64,000 nt of DNA from Nymphaea colorata (lineage: Eukaryota; Streptophyta; Magnoliopsida; Nymphaeales; Nymphaeaceae), in NCBI RefSeq assembly GCF_008831285.2, contig NC_045146.1, forward strand, positions 6,952,972 through 7,016,971. Reading direction: 5' to 3'. Of this stretch, positions 1 through 11,325 are shown in pieces. The notes under the pieces were generated by a model. The model worked only from the letters and a program-made list of their open reading frames with translations. It searched no databases and had not been told where the DNA came from. Position numbers and translations under genes: made by a program. Position 1 is the first letter of the stretch, and each line of letters starts with the position of its first letter.

Positions 1-2900
1 CTAATGACTCCCCTGGTTTGGTCCCAGAGGTGCTTGCGCATGTCTTAGCGGAATTCGCAGGAACAATGCCTGCGGAGCTCCCTAGACTGCTGCCACCTCG
101 ACGTGAGGTGGATCATGCCATCGAACTCCTTCCTGGTGCCAAACCCCCAACAATGGCACCATATCGAATGGCCCTTATAGAATTAAGAGAACTTCGGCGA
201 CAGTTGGATGAGATGCTAGCTGGAGGAATAATCAGACCCTCCAAAGCTCCTTTTGGTGCACCAGTGTTATTCCAAGCGAACATGACGGCTCCAAAAGGCT
301 ATGTGTGTATTATCGAGCGTTAAACAATGTAACGGTGAAGAACAAGTACCCCTAACCTTTGATTGCAGATCTGTTTGATCAACTGGGTGAAACTCAAGTG
401 TTTTCCAAGTTAGACCTCAGATCAGGATATTGGCAAGTTCGAATTGTTGATGGCGACGAGGCAAAGACCACTTGCGTCACTCGTTACGGTGCCTTTGAAT
501 TCTTGGTAATGCCGTTCGGGTTGACGAATGCCCCAGCCACTTTTTCGACTCTAATGAACAAGATATTCTATCCGTACTTAGATAAGTTCGTGGTAGTTTA
601 TCTTGATGACATTGTAGTGTACAGCAGCTCCATGAGGGACCATGTGGAACACTTGCGAACAGTGTTCAAGGTATTGAAGGAAAACGAACTCTATGTGAAG
701 CGCGATAAGTGCCTATTCGGCCAACCGGAAATCAGTTTTCTCGGCCACATTGTGGGAAAAGGTCAGCTGCGAATGGACACAGAAAAGGTGAGAGCAATTC
801 GAGAATGAAAACCGCCAACCAATGTACCAGAACTACGTTCTTTTCTCGGTTTAGCAAATTACTATCGACGATTCATTGAGGGGTATTCTTTGATAACTGC
901 GCCTCTCACTGATTTACTAAAGAAAAACCAAATTTGGGCTTGGGAAGAGCTCAAAGAAGATGTCTTCGAGAAGTTGAAGAGGGCCCTGACGCAGGAGCCT
1001 GTGCTCAGGTTGCTCGACCACACAAGGAAATTTGAAGTCCACACGGATGCATCAGATTTTGCTATTGGCGGAGTTTTGATGCAAGAAGGTCATCCAGTCG
1101 CCTATGAGAGTCGGAAGCTGGAAGACGCGGAGCGACGGTACTCCGTGCACGAAAGGGAAATGACGGCCATTATTCATTGTCTTCGTACATGGAGGCATTA
1201 CTTATTGGGGTCCCAATTCGTGGTAAAGACTGATAATGTAGCCACAAGCAACTTCCAAACTCAAAAGAAGTTGAGTCCGAAGCAGGCTCGATGGCAAGAA
1301 TTCCTTGCAGAATTCGATTTCGCCTTGGAGTACAAGGCAGGGAAGACAAACGTCGTAGCCAATGCACTGAGTCGGAAGGCGGAGTTGGCAGCTACACGGA
1401 CAGCATCATCCGAAGCGCAACTCGAGGGTACTCTTCTCGGGCGGATTCGAAAAGGCATGAAGCAGGACGCAGTGGCCAAGCACTTGGTCGAAACAACGGA
1501 GGCGGGAAAGACGCGACGATTCTGACTACAAGATGGACTTTTGATGGCAAAAGGCGGACGAGTGTTCGTGCCTAGATGGGGCAATCTCCGACGAGAGTTG
1601 CTGAAGGAGTGTCATGACTCATTGTGGGCTGGCCATCCTGGCCAGGAGCGGATACTGGCACTGCTCGAACGTGGCTACTACTGGCCACAGATGCACGACG
1701 ACGTTGAAGCCTATATGAAAACATGCTTAATCTGTCAGCATGACAAGGGAACAAACCAGAAGCCTGCTGGTCTCCTGGAATCTCTTCCTATTCCAGAACG
1801 TCCGTGGAAATGCCTCTCCATGGACTTCATCGTTAGCTTGCCCAAAGTTGACGGCTTCAGCTCAATCCTTGTGGTTGTGGATAGATTTTCAAAGTATGCC
1901 ACCTTCATCCCAGCCTCTAAAGAATATCCCGCGGAGAAGACGGCAGAGTTGTTCGTGAAGGATATAGTCAAGCATTGGGGCGTGCCGAAAAGCATTGTCA
2001 GTGATCGAGACGCTCGCTTCAAAGGAAAATTTTGGCGCGAAGTTTTTCGTTTGTTGGGTTCAGATTTATTATTCTCAACAAGTTTCCACCCTCAAACAGA
2101 CGGCCAAACTGAATGAATCAACAAATTGTTAGAACAATACCTTCGATACTATGTCAGCGCGAATCAAAAGGATTGAGTGAAATGGTTGGATGTAGCTCAA
2201 TTTTGCTACAATTTGCAGAAGAGCGAGTCTCTGGACATAGTCCGTTCGAAATAGCCACTGGACAACAGCCATTTATGTCGCATACCCTTGCAGCCCAAGA
2301 AAAGGGAAGACCCACTTTTACCTACCAGTTCGTTCGCGATTGGCAGGAACAGACGGAAATGGCTAAGGTGTTCTTACACAAGGCCGCCAAAAAGATGAAA
2401 AAGTTTGCAGATCGGAATCAAAGGCTAATGGAATTCCAAGTGGGTGATCAAGTCCTCGTGAAGCTCTATCCTGATCGCACGGGCATTTCCGTGGTCGACA
2501 CAGGTCATTGATCCGCAAGTATCAGGGACCCTTCACAGTGCTGAAGAAAATAAAAAAACTAGCCTACAAGCTAGACTTGCCGCCAGACTTTAAGGTGCAT
2601 TCAGTGTTCCATGTTTGTAACCTGAAGCCCTTCTATGTCGATGGGGAAGACCCCAAGAGAAGCGTTCCAGAACGAGACCCAATCCTGCAGCGAGCCCCGT
2701 CGACCAAGCGAGCGGCGGACCGTCAAATGGAAGAGATTCTTCGACACAAGACAAACTATTTGGAGGAGCCGAAAAAGTACCAAGTAAAGTGGATAGGCGA
2801 ACACAACCCCACCTGGGAGTATGCATTTCGCATGAAGCAGCGCTACCCGTTGGAAGTCAAGGCCTATCATGAAACTACTGGCGCTGAGGACGGCGCATAA
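1..2900 (+). pseudogene. Ty3/gypsy chromovirus pol, decayed, 5' end outside window
   Basis: This is the 3' two thirds of a gypsy polyprotein that would copy the element RNA and insert the cDNA. Domains in order are RT (N-terminal part 18-300; core 359-805 with the YLDD catalytic box at about 600-612), RNase H (about 1030-1380, with TDAS), the integrase zinc finger (about 1610-1740), the integrase core (about 1815-2110, with MDF, SDRD and QTDGQTE), the C-terminal module ending in the HSVFHVCNLKP box (about 2595-2630), and a chromodomain (about 2725-2850, with VKW and TWEY). Frame breaks lie near 282-310, 2220 and 2485. In-frame stops are at 353, 806, 1523, 2114 and 2174. Most of the stops look like TGG to TGA or CGA to TGA changes. 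Gag and protease lie upstream of the window. The family is certain; the exact chromovirus clade is not. It cannot make a functional protein. Confidence 0.95.
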
Positions 2901-2926
2901 CCTGAAGAGGGGAGCCTATTCCCCTG
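2901..2926 (+). other. polypurine tract of the gypsy element
   Basis: A purine run (GAAGAGGGGAG, 2904-2914) lies directly after the pol stop at 2898-2900 and just before the putative LTR start. This is where the plus-strand primer of a gypsy element is expected. Confidence 0.55.
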
Positions 2927-3322
2927 TGTCTGGGAGTCTCTATAGTCATTTGCTTTGTTTTGCATTGTGCTTCTTTTGCTTATGTTGAGTCATTTGCTTA
3001 TGCATGTTTATTTGTAAGGGAGTACCCTCCCACCGGTCTAAGTGTCAAGTATTGGGATTTCTTGTTTTGGGTGGTCGGCATGGGAATCATGTAAGCGGCC
3101 TCGGCCATCCTATATAAGTAAAGTCGAGATCATTCTCCTTGCTTATCTTTCTCGTGATGTACTAATTTTCCAAGCGAATACATTGCGAGATTTCTTTATT
3201 CACAAGCATTCTTTATACACTTGTTTTCTCAAACTACCTTTACTCCCCGTTCAGCGGTTTGAAGGCTTGCGGCAATCAGGTTCTTGCTGCGCCGCACGGG
3301 CCGAAGTTGTCAGCCCGTGACA
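2927..3322 (+). repeat. 3' LTR of the gypsy element
   Basis: This segment of about 396 bp starts TGTC and ends GACA, a perfect 4-bp inverted terminal repeat, and follows the polypurine tract. It holds a TATA box (TATATAAG, 3111-3118) with pyrimidine-rich sequence downstream. Near its 3' end a hairpin (ACGGGC with GCCCGT) precedes the final TGACA. The 5' LTR is outside the window, so the boundaries rest on structure and not on an LTR pair. Confidence 0.7.
3111..3118 (+). promoter_or_regulatory. TATA box of the gypsy LTR
   Basis: TATATAAG lies in the middle of the LTR, where the U3/R promoter of an LTR retrotransposon is expected. Confidence 0.5.
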
Positions 3323-4629
3323 GTCTGAGTCGGTGACTTTTGTTGTATTGCCGGTAGAATCACCCTGGTTTGCCTCCATCTTGCAGCACGCCCGTGGTTT
3401 TTAGAAGTCGTCTGCTGCCACTTTCACCAGTCTCAATAGTCTCTTTGTGAATGACTCTTCGAATTGCCTTCTTCTTTGGAAATGTTGTTACTCGTTTTGA
3501 AGGTTACGGCTACTTATGGCTTCTGGTCACTTCCAAGCCGCCTCTTTTCTTTTATCTTATTGCATCAGAATAAAATAGCCGAATTAAGGCTTTTCCTGCA
3601 GTTGATTTTTTTTACAACAGGTAAAATCATCCTGAAAAAAGTCAGACATCTCGAGGTTCGACTTTTTACTAAGTGGTCGTCGGAGATGTTCCAGACTTTA
3701 CTAAGGAAAAGTGCAAACAATGATAGAAAAGTGGGATGATGCTAAGGAATGGAGTAGAGGCAAAACACCCGATAGGCAAATAGCCGCGATGTGACGGGTG
3801 CGTCAAGCTGACGGACAGACATACGCTCAAGTTGAAAAGAAATCAAGGGAACGGTAGCTGAACTTCTATCGCTCGGGGCAGAGTCACTGAGGACAGTGAC
3901 GATTTTGGCGGTGGGAGAATGTTGCCGGCCGACTGTGTCTGGCCCGACCAAGCCAGTAAAAGGTGATGCTGCTTGGCCAGCTTAGGCATAGTTGGAAGGC
4001 ATGTGGGATTCAATCACGCACCGAGTCTAGCAGAAAGCAATGCACGTGGAATGTGCAGCGTGGTGGTGTGATGACAAGGCGTTTCAATGCATCAAGATCA
4101 GCAGTCTCTTTGGAAGTGCAAGTCCGTCGTTGGGGAATGCAGTGGGTTCCCCACGCGTAGTGTTTGGATACACAAGGGGGTGCGCATGGGTTAGAGGCAA
4201 TTTCCCCCAGTGGGCGCATACGCTGCGTTCCACAACCGCGTAGAGTCATGCGGGGGTGAGCAAGTGAATGCTCATCGTCGAATAGAGCGATGGTCGGCTG
4301 CCTTACTTAATGAGATATAGTCGTCAATTGGCTTCGGCTGGGGACTTCCTCCCAAGGGAAGTCTACCCCCACCCAGATTTCGTTTGGATGTAGATAGGCA
4401 CTTGGAGGAATGGCGAAGTTCTGACAGGGCATCATGGCCACGGCTTGCCGATGACCGACAATGGGATAAACCTGGGTGATGGTGTGCCGAGTGCTTAGCA
4501 CTCCTCGTCTAGTCCACAGTCCTGAAGAAAAGATGAATGCTTCCGCTAGCTTAAGAGAGAGACGGCTGGCCGAAGGCTTTGGGGAATGCCTTCGGCGCCG
4601 TGCGGGCTGGAGAAACTCAGCCCATGACA
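3323..4629 (+). other. composite region ending in a gypsy-like LTR terminus
   Basis: I see no protein domain here. 3323-3740 is flank of the gypsy LTR. 3741-4629 has a higher GC content and many CpG sites. The last 35 bases (about 4595-4629) resemble the end of the gypsy LTR at 3288-3322: both have CGCCG, a GC hairpin, CAGCCC(A/G)TGACA, and then stop. A tRNA-Met primer-binding site follows at 4632. This may therefore be the 3' part of a 5' LTR, but its sequence does not match the copia 3' LTR starting at 7567. Confidence 0.45.
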
Positions 4630-4631
4630 AG

Positions 4632-4644
4632 TGGTATCAGAGCC
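4632..4644 (+). other. primer-binding site (tRNA-iMet type)
   Basis: TGGTATCAGAGCC is the common plant retrotransposon primer-binding site complementary to the 3' end of initiator tRNA-Met. It lies two bases after a TGACA LTR-type end and about 110 bp before the copia gag start codon. Both copia and gypsy elements use this primer. Confidence 0.85.
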
Positions 4645-4755
4645 AGGTCGATTGTGTTGCCGTGATTGTTGGTAAAAGTGCAAAAGAGAGGCCTGCAAGG
4701 TAAAGTCTGCACATAACTTGTTCGACAAAATTTCTGTGAGAAATTTTTGTTCATT

Positions 4756-5592
4756 ATGGCTAATGGCATGTTCACTTCAAATATTTTTCAATCTCTCATA
4801 CCTGTATTTAGTGGTAATAATTATGGTTTTTTGAGCATAAAAATGAAGACTTTCTTTTTGTCACAAGATCTTTGGGATTTAGTTGAAAATGGTTATATAG
4901 AAAGTGCAGAGAGCTCAAAACAAGGAGAAAAGACAGTTGAATCAAGAGAGCAACAGAAGAAGGATTCAAAAGCCTTGCTTGTTCTTCAACAAGCTGTAAG
5001 TGAGACTATCTTTCCTCGAATTGCTGGTGCTACTAGTTCAAATGAAGCTTGGACTATTCTCAAGCAAGAATATCATGGTGATAAGAAGATAATGACAGTG
5101 AAACTCCAAATCCTCTGTAAAGAGTTTGAGACATTGTTTATGAAAAATAATGAATCAGTCTAAGATTTTTTTTCAAGAGCTTTCATAATTATAAATGAGA
5201 TGAAAACCTTTGAAGAGGTTGTTAGCAACCAGAAAATTGTAGAAAAAATATTGAGGAATTTACAGCCTAAATTTGATCATGTGGTTACGGCTATAGAAGA
5301 GTCTAAGGATTTGACTGCATACTCTGCTAATGAATTATTGGGTTCTCTTTTAATCCATAAAAAAAGAATGAACAGGTCAACTGAGAAAAGTGTTGAACAA
5401 GCATTCCAAGTTCAAGTCAAGTTGGATGACTTTAGCAAAGAGAGAAAGGGAGCAACTGTACGAAAGAATGCATATTGCGGGCGAGGTAAAGATAACTATC
5501 GTGAACGTGAACGAGGAAGATTTGAGACAGTCGTAAACAAGTCAGAAGGAGGTGACACTAACAATAAAAAACATGGCCACAAAAACAGGTAG
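4756..5592 (+). pseudogene. Ty1/copia gag (element A), broken
   Basis: Translation from the ATG at 4756 gives a copia-type capsid protein with the N-terminal region typical of UBN2/DUF4219 gag (PVFSGNNYGFLSIKMKTFF, then the DLWDLVENGY region). One in-frame stop at 5161-5163 looks like a Gln codon changed to TAA. The frame then continues to 5592. A frameshift near 5580 separates gag from the zinc knuckle, whose remnant (CKRNGH...C, about 5599-5635) is read in the next frame. The protein would package element RNA. It is not functional as it stands. Confidence 0.9.
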
Positions 5593-7579
5593 TGTTTTTT
5601 GCAAAAGAAATGGTCATACTGAAGCGTACTGTTGGGATAAAGCAAAACAACAAGCTAATGTAGTGGAAGAGAAAGCAGAAGATGGTAACTTATTTTTTAC
5701 TCATACAGAGTCAAATGAAAATATTGATCATGTATGGTTTTTAGATAGTGGATGCAGTAATCATATGACAGGAAAGAGAGACTTGTTTTGTGACATTGAT
5801 GAATCGGTGAAGCAACAAGTTCGACTTGGAGACAACAAAAATGTGCAAATTAATGGTAAAGGCACAATTGAGATATCAATTAAAGGTGGTACTAAAAGGT
5901 TGGTACATGATGTTTATTATATACCTGGATTAGCATATAACTTACTAAGCGTTGGCCAGATAGCACAAAAAAGATATTTGATTTCATTTCATGATGATGT
6001 ATGTAAAATAAAAAAGAAATGTTCTTCCATGCCACCTATAGTAGTGCACATGACAAAGAACAAAATGTTTCCAATCGAGCTTTCACACTTTGATGCATAT
6101 GCCTTAGTAGCAGACATGAATAAAGTGTCTAAGTTATGACACTTAAGATATGGACACTTGCACTACAATTGACTGAAGTTATTGGGGCAGAAAAAATTAG
6201 TTGTTGGTTTACCTCGTCTTACCAATAATGAAGATATTTGTGAAACATGTGTATATGGAAAACAACATCGTCTTCCATTTCCAGTTGGGAAAGCATGGAG
6301 AGCAAAAACTCCTTTAGAATTAGTGCATGCTGACATTTGTGGACCAACAAGAACTCCATCTCTGAATAATAGTAGATATTTTCTACTATTCACTGACGAT
6401 TTTTCTCGCATGAGTTGGGTGTTTTTTCTTGTACAAAAATCCGAAGCCTTTGAAAAATTCAAGGAATTTAAAGTGTTTGCAGAAAAAGAATGTGGGCGAC
6501 CTATAAAAAGATTTCGTACTGATAGAGGGAGAGAATTTTTGTCAAATGATTTTGACAATTTTTGCAAATTACATGACATACGTAGACAGTTGACAGTAAG
6601 AAAAACTCCTCAACAAAATGGAGTAGCTGAAAGAAAAAATGGTACAGTGGTAGAGATGGCTCGTAGCATGTTGAATGAGAAGCATCTTTCAAATGAGTTT
6701 TGGGCTGAAGCAGTAGCTACAGCTGTGTATCTTCTCAACATATCACCAACCAAAGCAGTCTGCAATATGACTCCATATGAAACATGGTGGAATAAAAAAC
6801 CTGATGTAAGTAATTTGAAAGTCGTGCTCTACTCCTATGAATGCAGGTGAAAAGTTGACTTTGTCTGATGGGACTGCTAAAGCCAATGAAACATTGTTTA
6901 GAGGTCTAGTTGGTGGCTTGTTATATTTGACTCATACACGACCAGATATTTTATTTGCTGTCAGCTTGGTATCTAAATTCATGCACAATCCATCATTACA
7001 CCATTTGGGGGCAGCAAAACGTGTTTTGCATTACATCCATGAAACTACTGAATATGGAATTTGTATAAAACAGATGTTTGTTTTAACTTACTTGGTTACA
7101 TTGATAGTGACTGGGCAGGAGCTGTAGATGATCGAAGGAGCACAAGCGGTTATGTTTTTACACTTGGATCAGGTGCTATATCATGATGTTCAAAGAAGCA
7201 AAGTACGACGACATTATCATCTTCAGAAGCGGAGTATATTGCTGCATTTGCAGCTACTTGTCAGGCAATTTGGATGCGTCGAGTTTTAGAAGATCTTGGT
7301 GAAAGTCAAACTGAAGGAACACCAATTCATTGTGACAACAAGGCAACTATAGCAATGACAAGAAATCTGATTTACCATAGACGGACAAAACATATTGAAC
7401 TTCGTCATCATTTCATTCGTGAGATTGTTGGTAAAGGTCAAATTGTGTTGAAGTATTGCTCAACCAATGAGCAAGTTGCAGATGAATTTACAAAGGCACT
7501 TTCATACCCAAAATTTATGAAGTTTCAGTCTCACCTTGGTGTTTCAGACTTTGCATTAAGGGGGAGTGATGAAAGTTAA
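5552..7579 (+). pseudogene. Ty1/copia pol (element A), RT domain deleted
   Basis: In order: zinc-knuckle remnant, aspartic protease (LDSGCSNHMTG at about 5740-5775), GAG-pre-integrase (about 6140-6280, ending CETCVYGKQHRLPF), and integrase core (about 6320-6800, with HADICGP, FTDDFSR, TDRGREF and PQQNGVAERKN). Two in-frame TGA codons interrupt the stretch near 6137-6172. At about 6825 the integrase reading jumps directly to the segment after the RT domain (STPMNAGEKL, then the GLLYLTHTRPDI box). RNase H follows (about 7130-7500, with SEAEY, HCDNKATI, and RTKHIELRHHFIRE). Roughly 1.5 kb that should encode the integrase C-terminus and reverse transcriptase is absent. The element cannot be autonomous. 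Confidence 0.9.
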
Positions 7580-7979
7580 TGCAAAATTAATGCAGTTACC
7601 TTTATGAAGAAGGTGCACGGTTTAACTTTTGGGTTCTCCAAAAGTTCCATCGTTCCAAGACATGTGCCCCTTCACCTTGCCTATTTTAATTTTCAGTTTT
7701 TTGTTTTTAATATGGTCATTATATTTTCAGTTTTCTGTTTTTAATATGTCTATAATGACCATAGTGGAGTTACCAAGAGTCAATGTCATTTATTTTTCAG
7801 TTTTTTCTTACATGTATATATATGGCCCTTTGGGTTGGCTAAATGTATGAGAGAAAGCAATTCAAGTGTGCTCCAAATTTTTAGTATTGTGTGCTCTTAT
7901 CACATGTCATGCCTTTGTAATCACTTGTAGAAACAAGTGCTCGATTAGTATGTTGTGTTCTTGTGTTGTGTCATTCACA
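7558..7979 (+). repeat. polypurine tract and putative 3' LTR of copia element A
   Basis: A purine run (AAGGGGGAG, 7558-7566) follows the RNase H end, and a TG at 7567 starts the likely LTR. A TATA-like stretch lies at about 7811-7823. The 3' boundary (near ...CATTCACA, about 7979) is a guess because no matching 5' copy is present. The sequence does not resemble the DNA upstream of the primer-binding site at 4632. Confidence 0.5.
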
Positions 7980-9533
7980 GGAGCATAAGAAGAAGAAGTG
8001 CAGACAGGTCATTCCTTTTGCTAACAAGGGCTTCCTCTCATCTCTCTTTCTCTTTTCATATTCTTCGTCACTCCAGGCTCCTCTGTGGAAGCCATAGCAT
8101 CATGTGCTTCTTCTTCCTCTTCCCCCTTTTCAGGGAGCCAGGGTGAGTCTTGGTCACTTTTTTGCTTTTGTTCGAAATTTCTTGCATAACAGACTCTTTA
8201 TCTCTTCATAAATGGGGCACTTCTGTGAATTGTACTGTCCCTTTTTCTTATACTGTTATCAAAGCCTTTCAGCTTTCCCCAGGATCTTGAAAGGCCACTA
8301 TCCATGCTGTCACATGGTCTCTGCAAATAGAAATAGCATAAGGTGTACCAGAGAAGAGGTAGGTTAATAAATGTACCTCTTCCTCTCCCCATTGTTCAGA
8401 AGCAGAAGATGATCCATATGTTGGATGAGAATCAACTGTTGCTTTGTCCGTTTGAGATGCATAGATTGAATCGGCAAGTTCACAAATTGAAGCATTTTCA
8501 CTTGATAAGATGATTGCAACCAACCATCATTGTGTAGTAAAAAATTGAAGACATTTAAGAAACAGACAAATAAATCAACGTTGAAGGAATAAGATTTAGG
8601 AAAGTGACAACAAGAATGTATTAGAGAGCAACATTCCTGTAAAGGATAAACAACATGAGGTGAGGCGCAAGACAACAGACAACCCCAGATTATGCCAATT
8701 CCAATACGCGATCATACTATTAGAATGAATGATGGTAAGGTTCTTTCTTTGAAAAATATTTTAATGCAAATTAAAGAAGCAGAATCAGATATCAGTATGA
8801 CATAAAGAATAAACATAATTAAGTAAGACACTATAAAGAGAATCTTGAGAGATAGCAAGTCCCTTTTCTAGTGCTAAAAAGAATCAGACTACAAATGAAA
8901 TAATGCACATTACAGTTAACTATTAACTATATTTTGAAACTATTAACTATATTTTGAGATGATGAATTATCATTATTATTTTAGTATTTTGCCTAAAATA
9001 GTGAGTAATTAGATTGGATGTGGCATATATGGGAAATCATCTAATTTAGAATACATTTATCAATACACAATGCTTATATTTATTGTCAGCAAATAGAATA
9101 GCCAAAAAAAAGCTTGGTACAATATATAATACTTATAGAGAATAATGGGAGGCCTCAATTTAACATATTCAGCATTATCAAATGCTACAGGACTAAATGC
9201 GTTGAAACTTATATAGGTAAATTTTGTTTTAGGTTACAGTAAGCTATATTTGTATGGCTGCAAGATTTTCTTTTAGAAGTCAAACCATTTGTGTTACACT
9301 AACATACACATATGGTTATTCTTTGTCAAAGTCATAGGTTGCATGATCCTATTGCTAGTATGTTGATTAAGAACACATGTTTATGAGACAGCGTTTGTTT
9401 CTTACATCCAGATCCACCCATGATGAGCAAGATCTAGACCCTACTCAAATGAAGAAGGAAGTTTTATTCAAGACTACCAAATGCACATTTTCTCCCAATA
9501 TCTATCCAAATTCAACAATCATCCAAATCCAAT
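7980..9533. other. intergenic, one unrecognised exon-like ORF
   Basis: Mostly AT-rich DNA. On the minus strand, 8523-8369 reads as a coherent acidic/serine-rich stretch (SENASICELADSIYASQTDK region, then SSSASEQWGEEE) followed by a GTACAT that could be a splice donor. I do not recognise the family. A short direct repeat of TTAACTATATTTTGA occurs near 8925-8960. Nothing else is supported. Confidence 0.3.
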
Positions 9534-10568
9534 GTGCATCCTCATGAACATAAAGCTACATATAGGGATGAAATTGGATGGAGAAGGTCCGGGATACAGA
9601 GTAAGAGAGGTTTACTAATTCAAAGTGGGAGCCCTCTACCAGCATTCTCTAGTGTTCAGTTCTTATTTCTTCAAAACGTTGCCCATTGCATTAGTGTTGT
9701 GCTTGTCTGTGGCTTCGCCACTCGTGAAAGCCATTCCTATCAAGCCTCAACGAGCTGATTTTGTTCTGCTGCAAGTGAATCATCTTTTTATTCCGTTGCA
9801 AATAGAGGTACATGGCCTACAACTTTGTACTTGGTTATTGATTTTAGGATGCAATGCAAAACTTGTTGCACTTTTATCATGCGTGCCTAGAGAAAGAGAC
9901 TCGGTGGCATCAGTCTAGCTTATAATATCTCATAAGTTTGCGTTAAATCCTCTAAATAAGCACTTTATCCATGCTCCACAATGTTTTAATTCAAAAGCTT
10001 CTGAAAAAGCTGGTCGAGCTTGCGGCCTGCCCGACCTTAAAGTTATCTTTACTCAAAATATTTCTTCCTTCCACGTGTATATTGCTACGATAATTTAAAT
10101 TTGATGCCAGGGTTTTTGAGAAAAAATTCAAATTGGTCAGGGAAAACGACGATACTTCTTGTCATACCAGTTCCAAGATATCCCATTTCTAGTACTTGCT
10201 CTTGCACATGCCTTGTGTAGAAAATTTTACTAAATCCTACAATCGGTTCGGTTCATCCCCACTTATGAAGGGTCAAGCCATTCCTCTGATAGCAGCAGCG
10301 GCTCCGGTAGATCGAATAGGAGAAATTATCTGAAGCGTACTTAAAGTGGCATTCCCATTGCACGTGTTGAAGAAGTGGTGCCCCAAAGAGGAAAAGGAAA
10401 CAAGGAAAGCTGCATGGATCGGCTGAGATCACCAGCTTGGCGTGTAAAGAGACCATTTCAAACATCAAAAAAGAGCTGTCCAAGACGAATATGAACGATG
10501 TATATATATACACATGTATATATATCCATATCACTGCTACAAAAAACGCGTTTTATTGGAAAACGACA
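9534..10568. other. intergenic, no supported gene
   Basis: Short open frames around 9530-9920 show no motif I recognise. The rest is AT-rich DNA without a clear feature. Confidence 0.3.
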
Positions 10569-10757
10569 AGTATAATATGGCAAAACACAGTCAGCCATAT
10601 ATTATACCCATTTCTTTGCGTTTTTTCATATTTTTTTATGATTTTTTATTTTTTTTTTAATTTTTAGTATTTATTAAATATTTTAATTTTTTTTAAAAAT
10701 TTGTCTCCAGATTTTTCCATTTTATTCCCAAGATATGCAACTTTGCCATATTATACT
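10569..10757. mobile_element. MITE with perfect 16-bp terminal inverted repeats
   Basis: AGTATAATATGGCAAA at 10569-10584 recurs as its exact reverse complement at 10742-10757. The interior is AT-rich, with no coding capacity and long T runs. A related sequence lies at about 30965-31137 in the opposite orientation. The length of about 189 bp with inverted ends fits a miniature inverted-repeat transposable element. The superfamily cannot be assigned from this. Confidence 0.6.
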
Positions 10758-10778
10758 CGTATATGTTTTTTGGGACAA

Positions 10779-11205
<427 letters not shown>

Positions 11206-11243
11206 TCCGCCTCTAATTTACTGGACATTCACTTGTTTAAATT

Positions 11244-11278
<35 letters not shown>

Positions 11279-11325
11279 TATTTGAATTAATTTCACAATT
11301 GAACCCGAGCTGGGATCCACTTTTA
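11206..11325 (+). repeat. dispersed repeat R1, copy A
   Basis: It shares a start (GCCTCTAATTTA, GGACATTCACTTGTTTAAATTC), a middle TCATATTTGAAT and an end (TTTCACAATTGAACC, GAGCTGGGATCCACTTTT) with 15889-16020. In this copy the centre is replaced by an (AT)n run of about 27 bp. Confidence 0.75.

Noticed and set aside
18-323. Separate small gene at the left edge
   Set aside because: It is the N-terminal part of the gypsy reverse transcriptase, cut off by a frameshift.
862-2022. Minus-strand ORFs opposite the gypsy pol
   Set aside because: They are shadows of the real plus-strand polyprotein and show no domain of their own.
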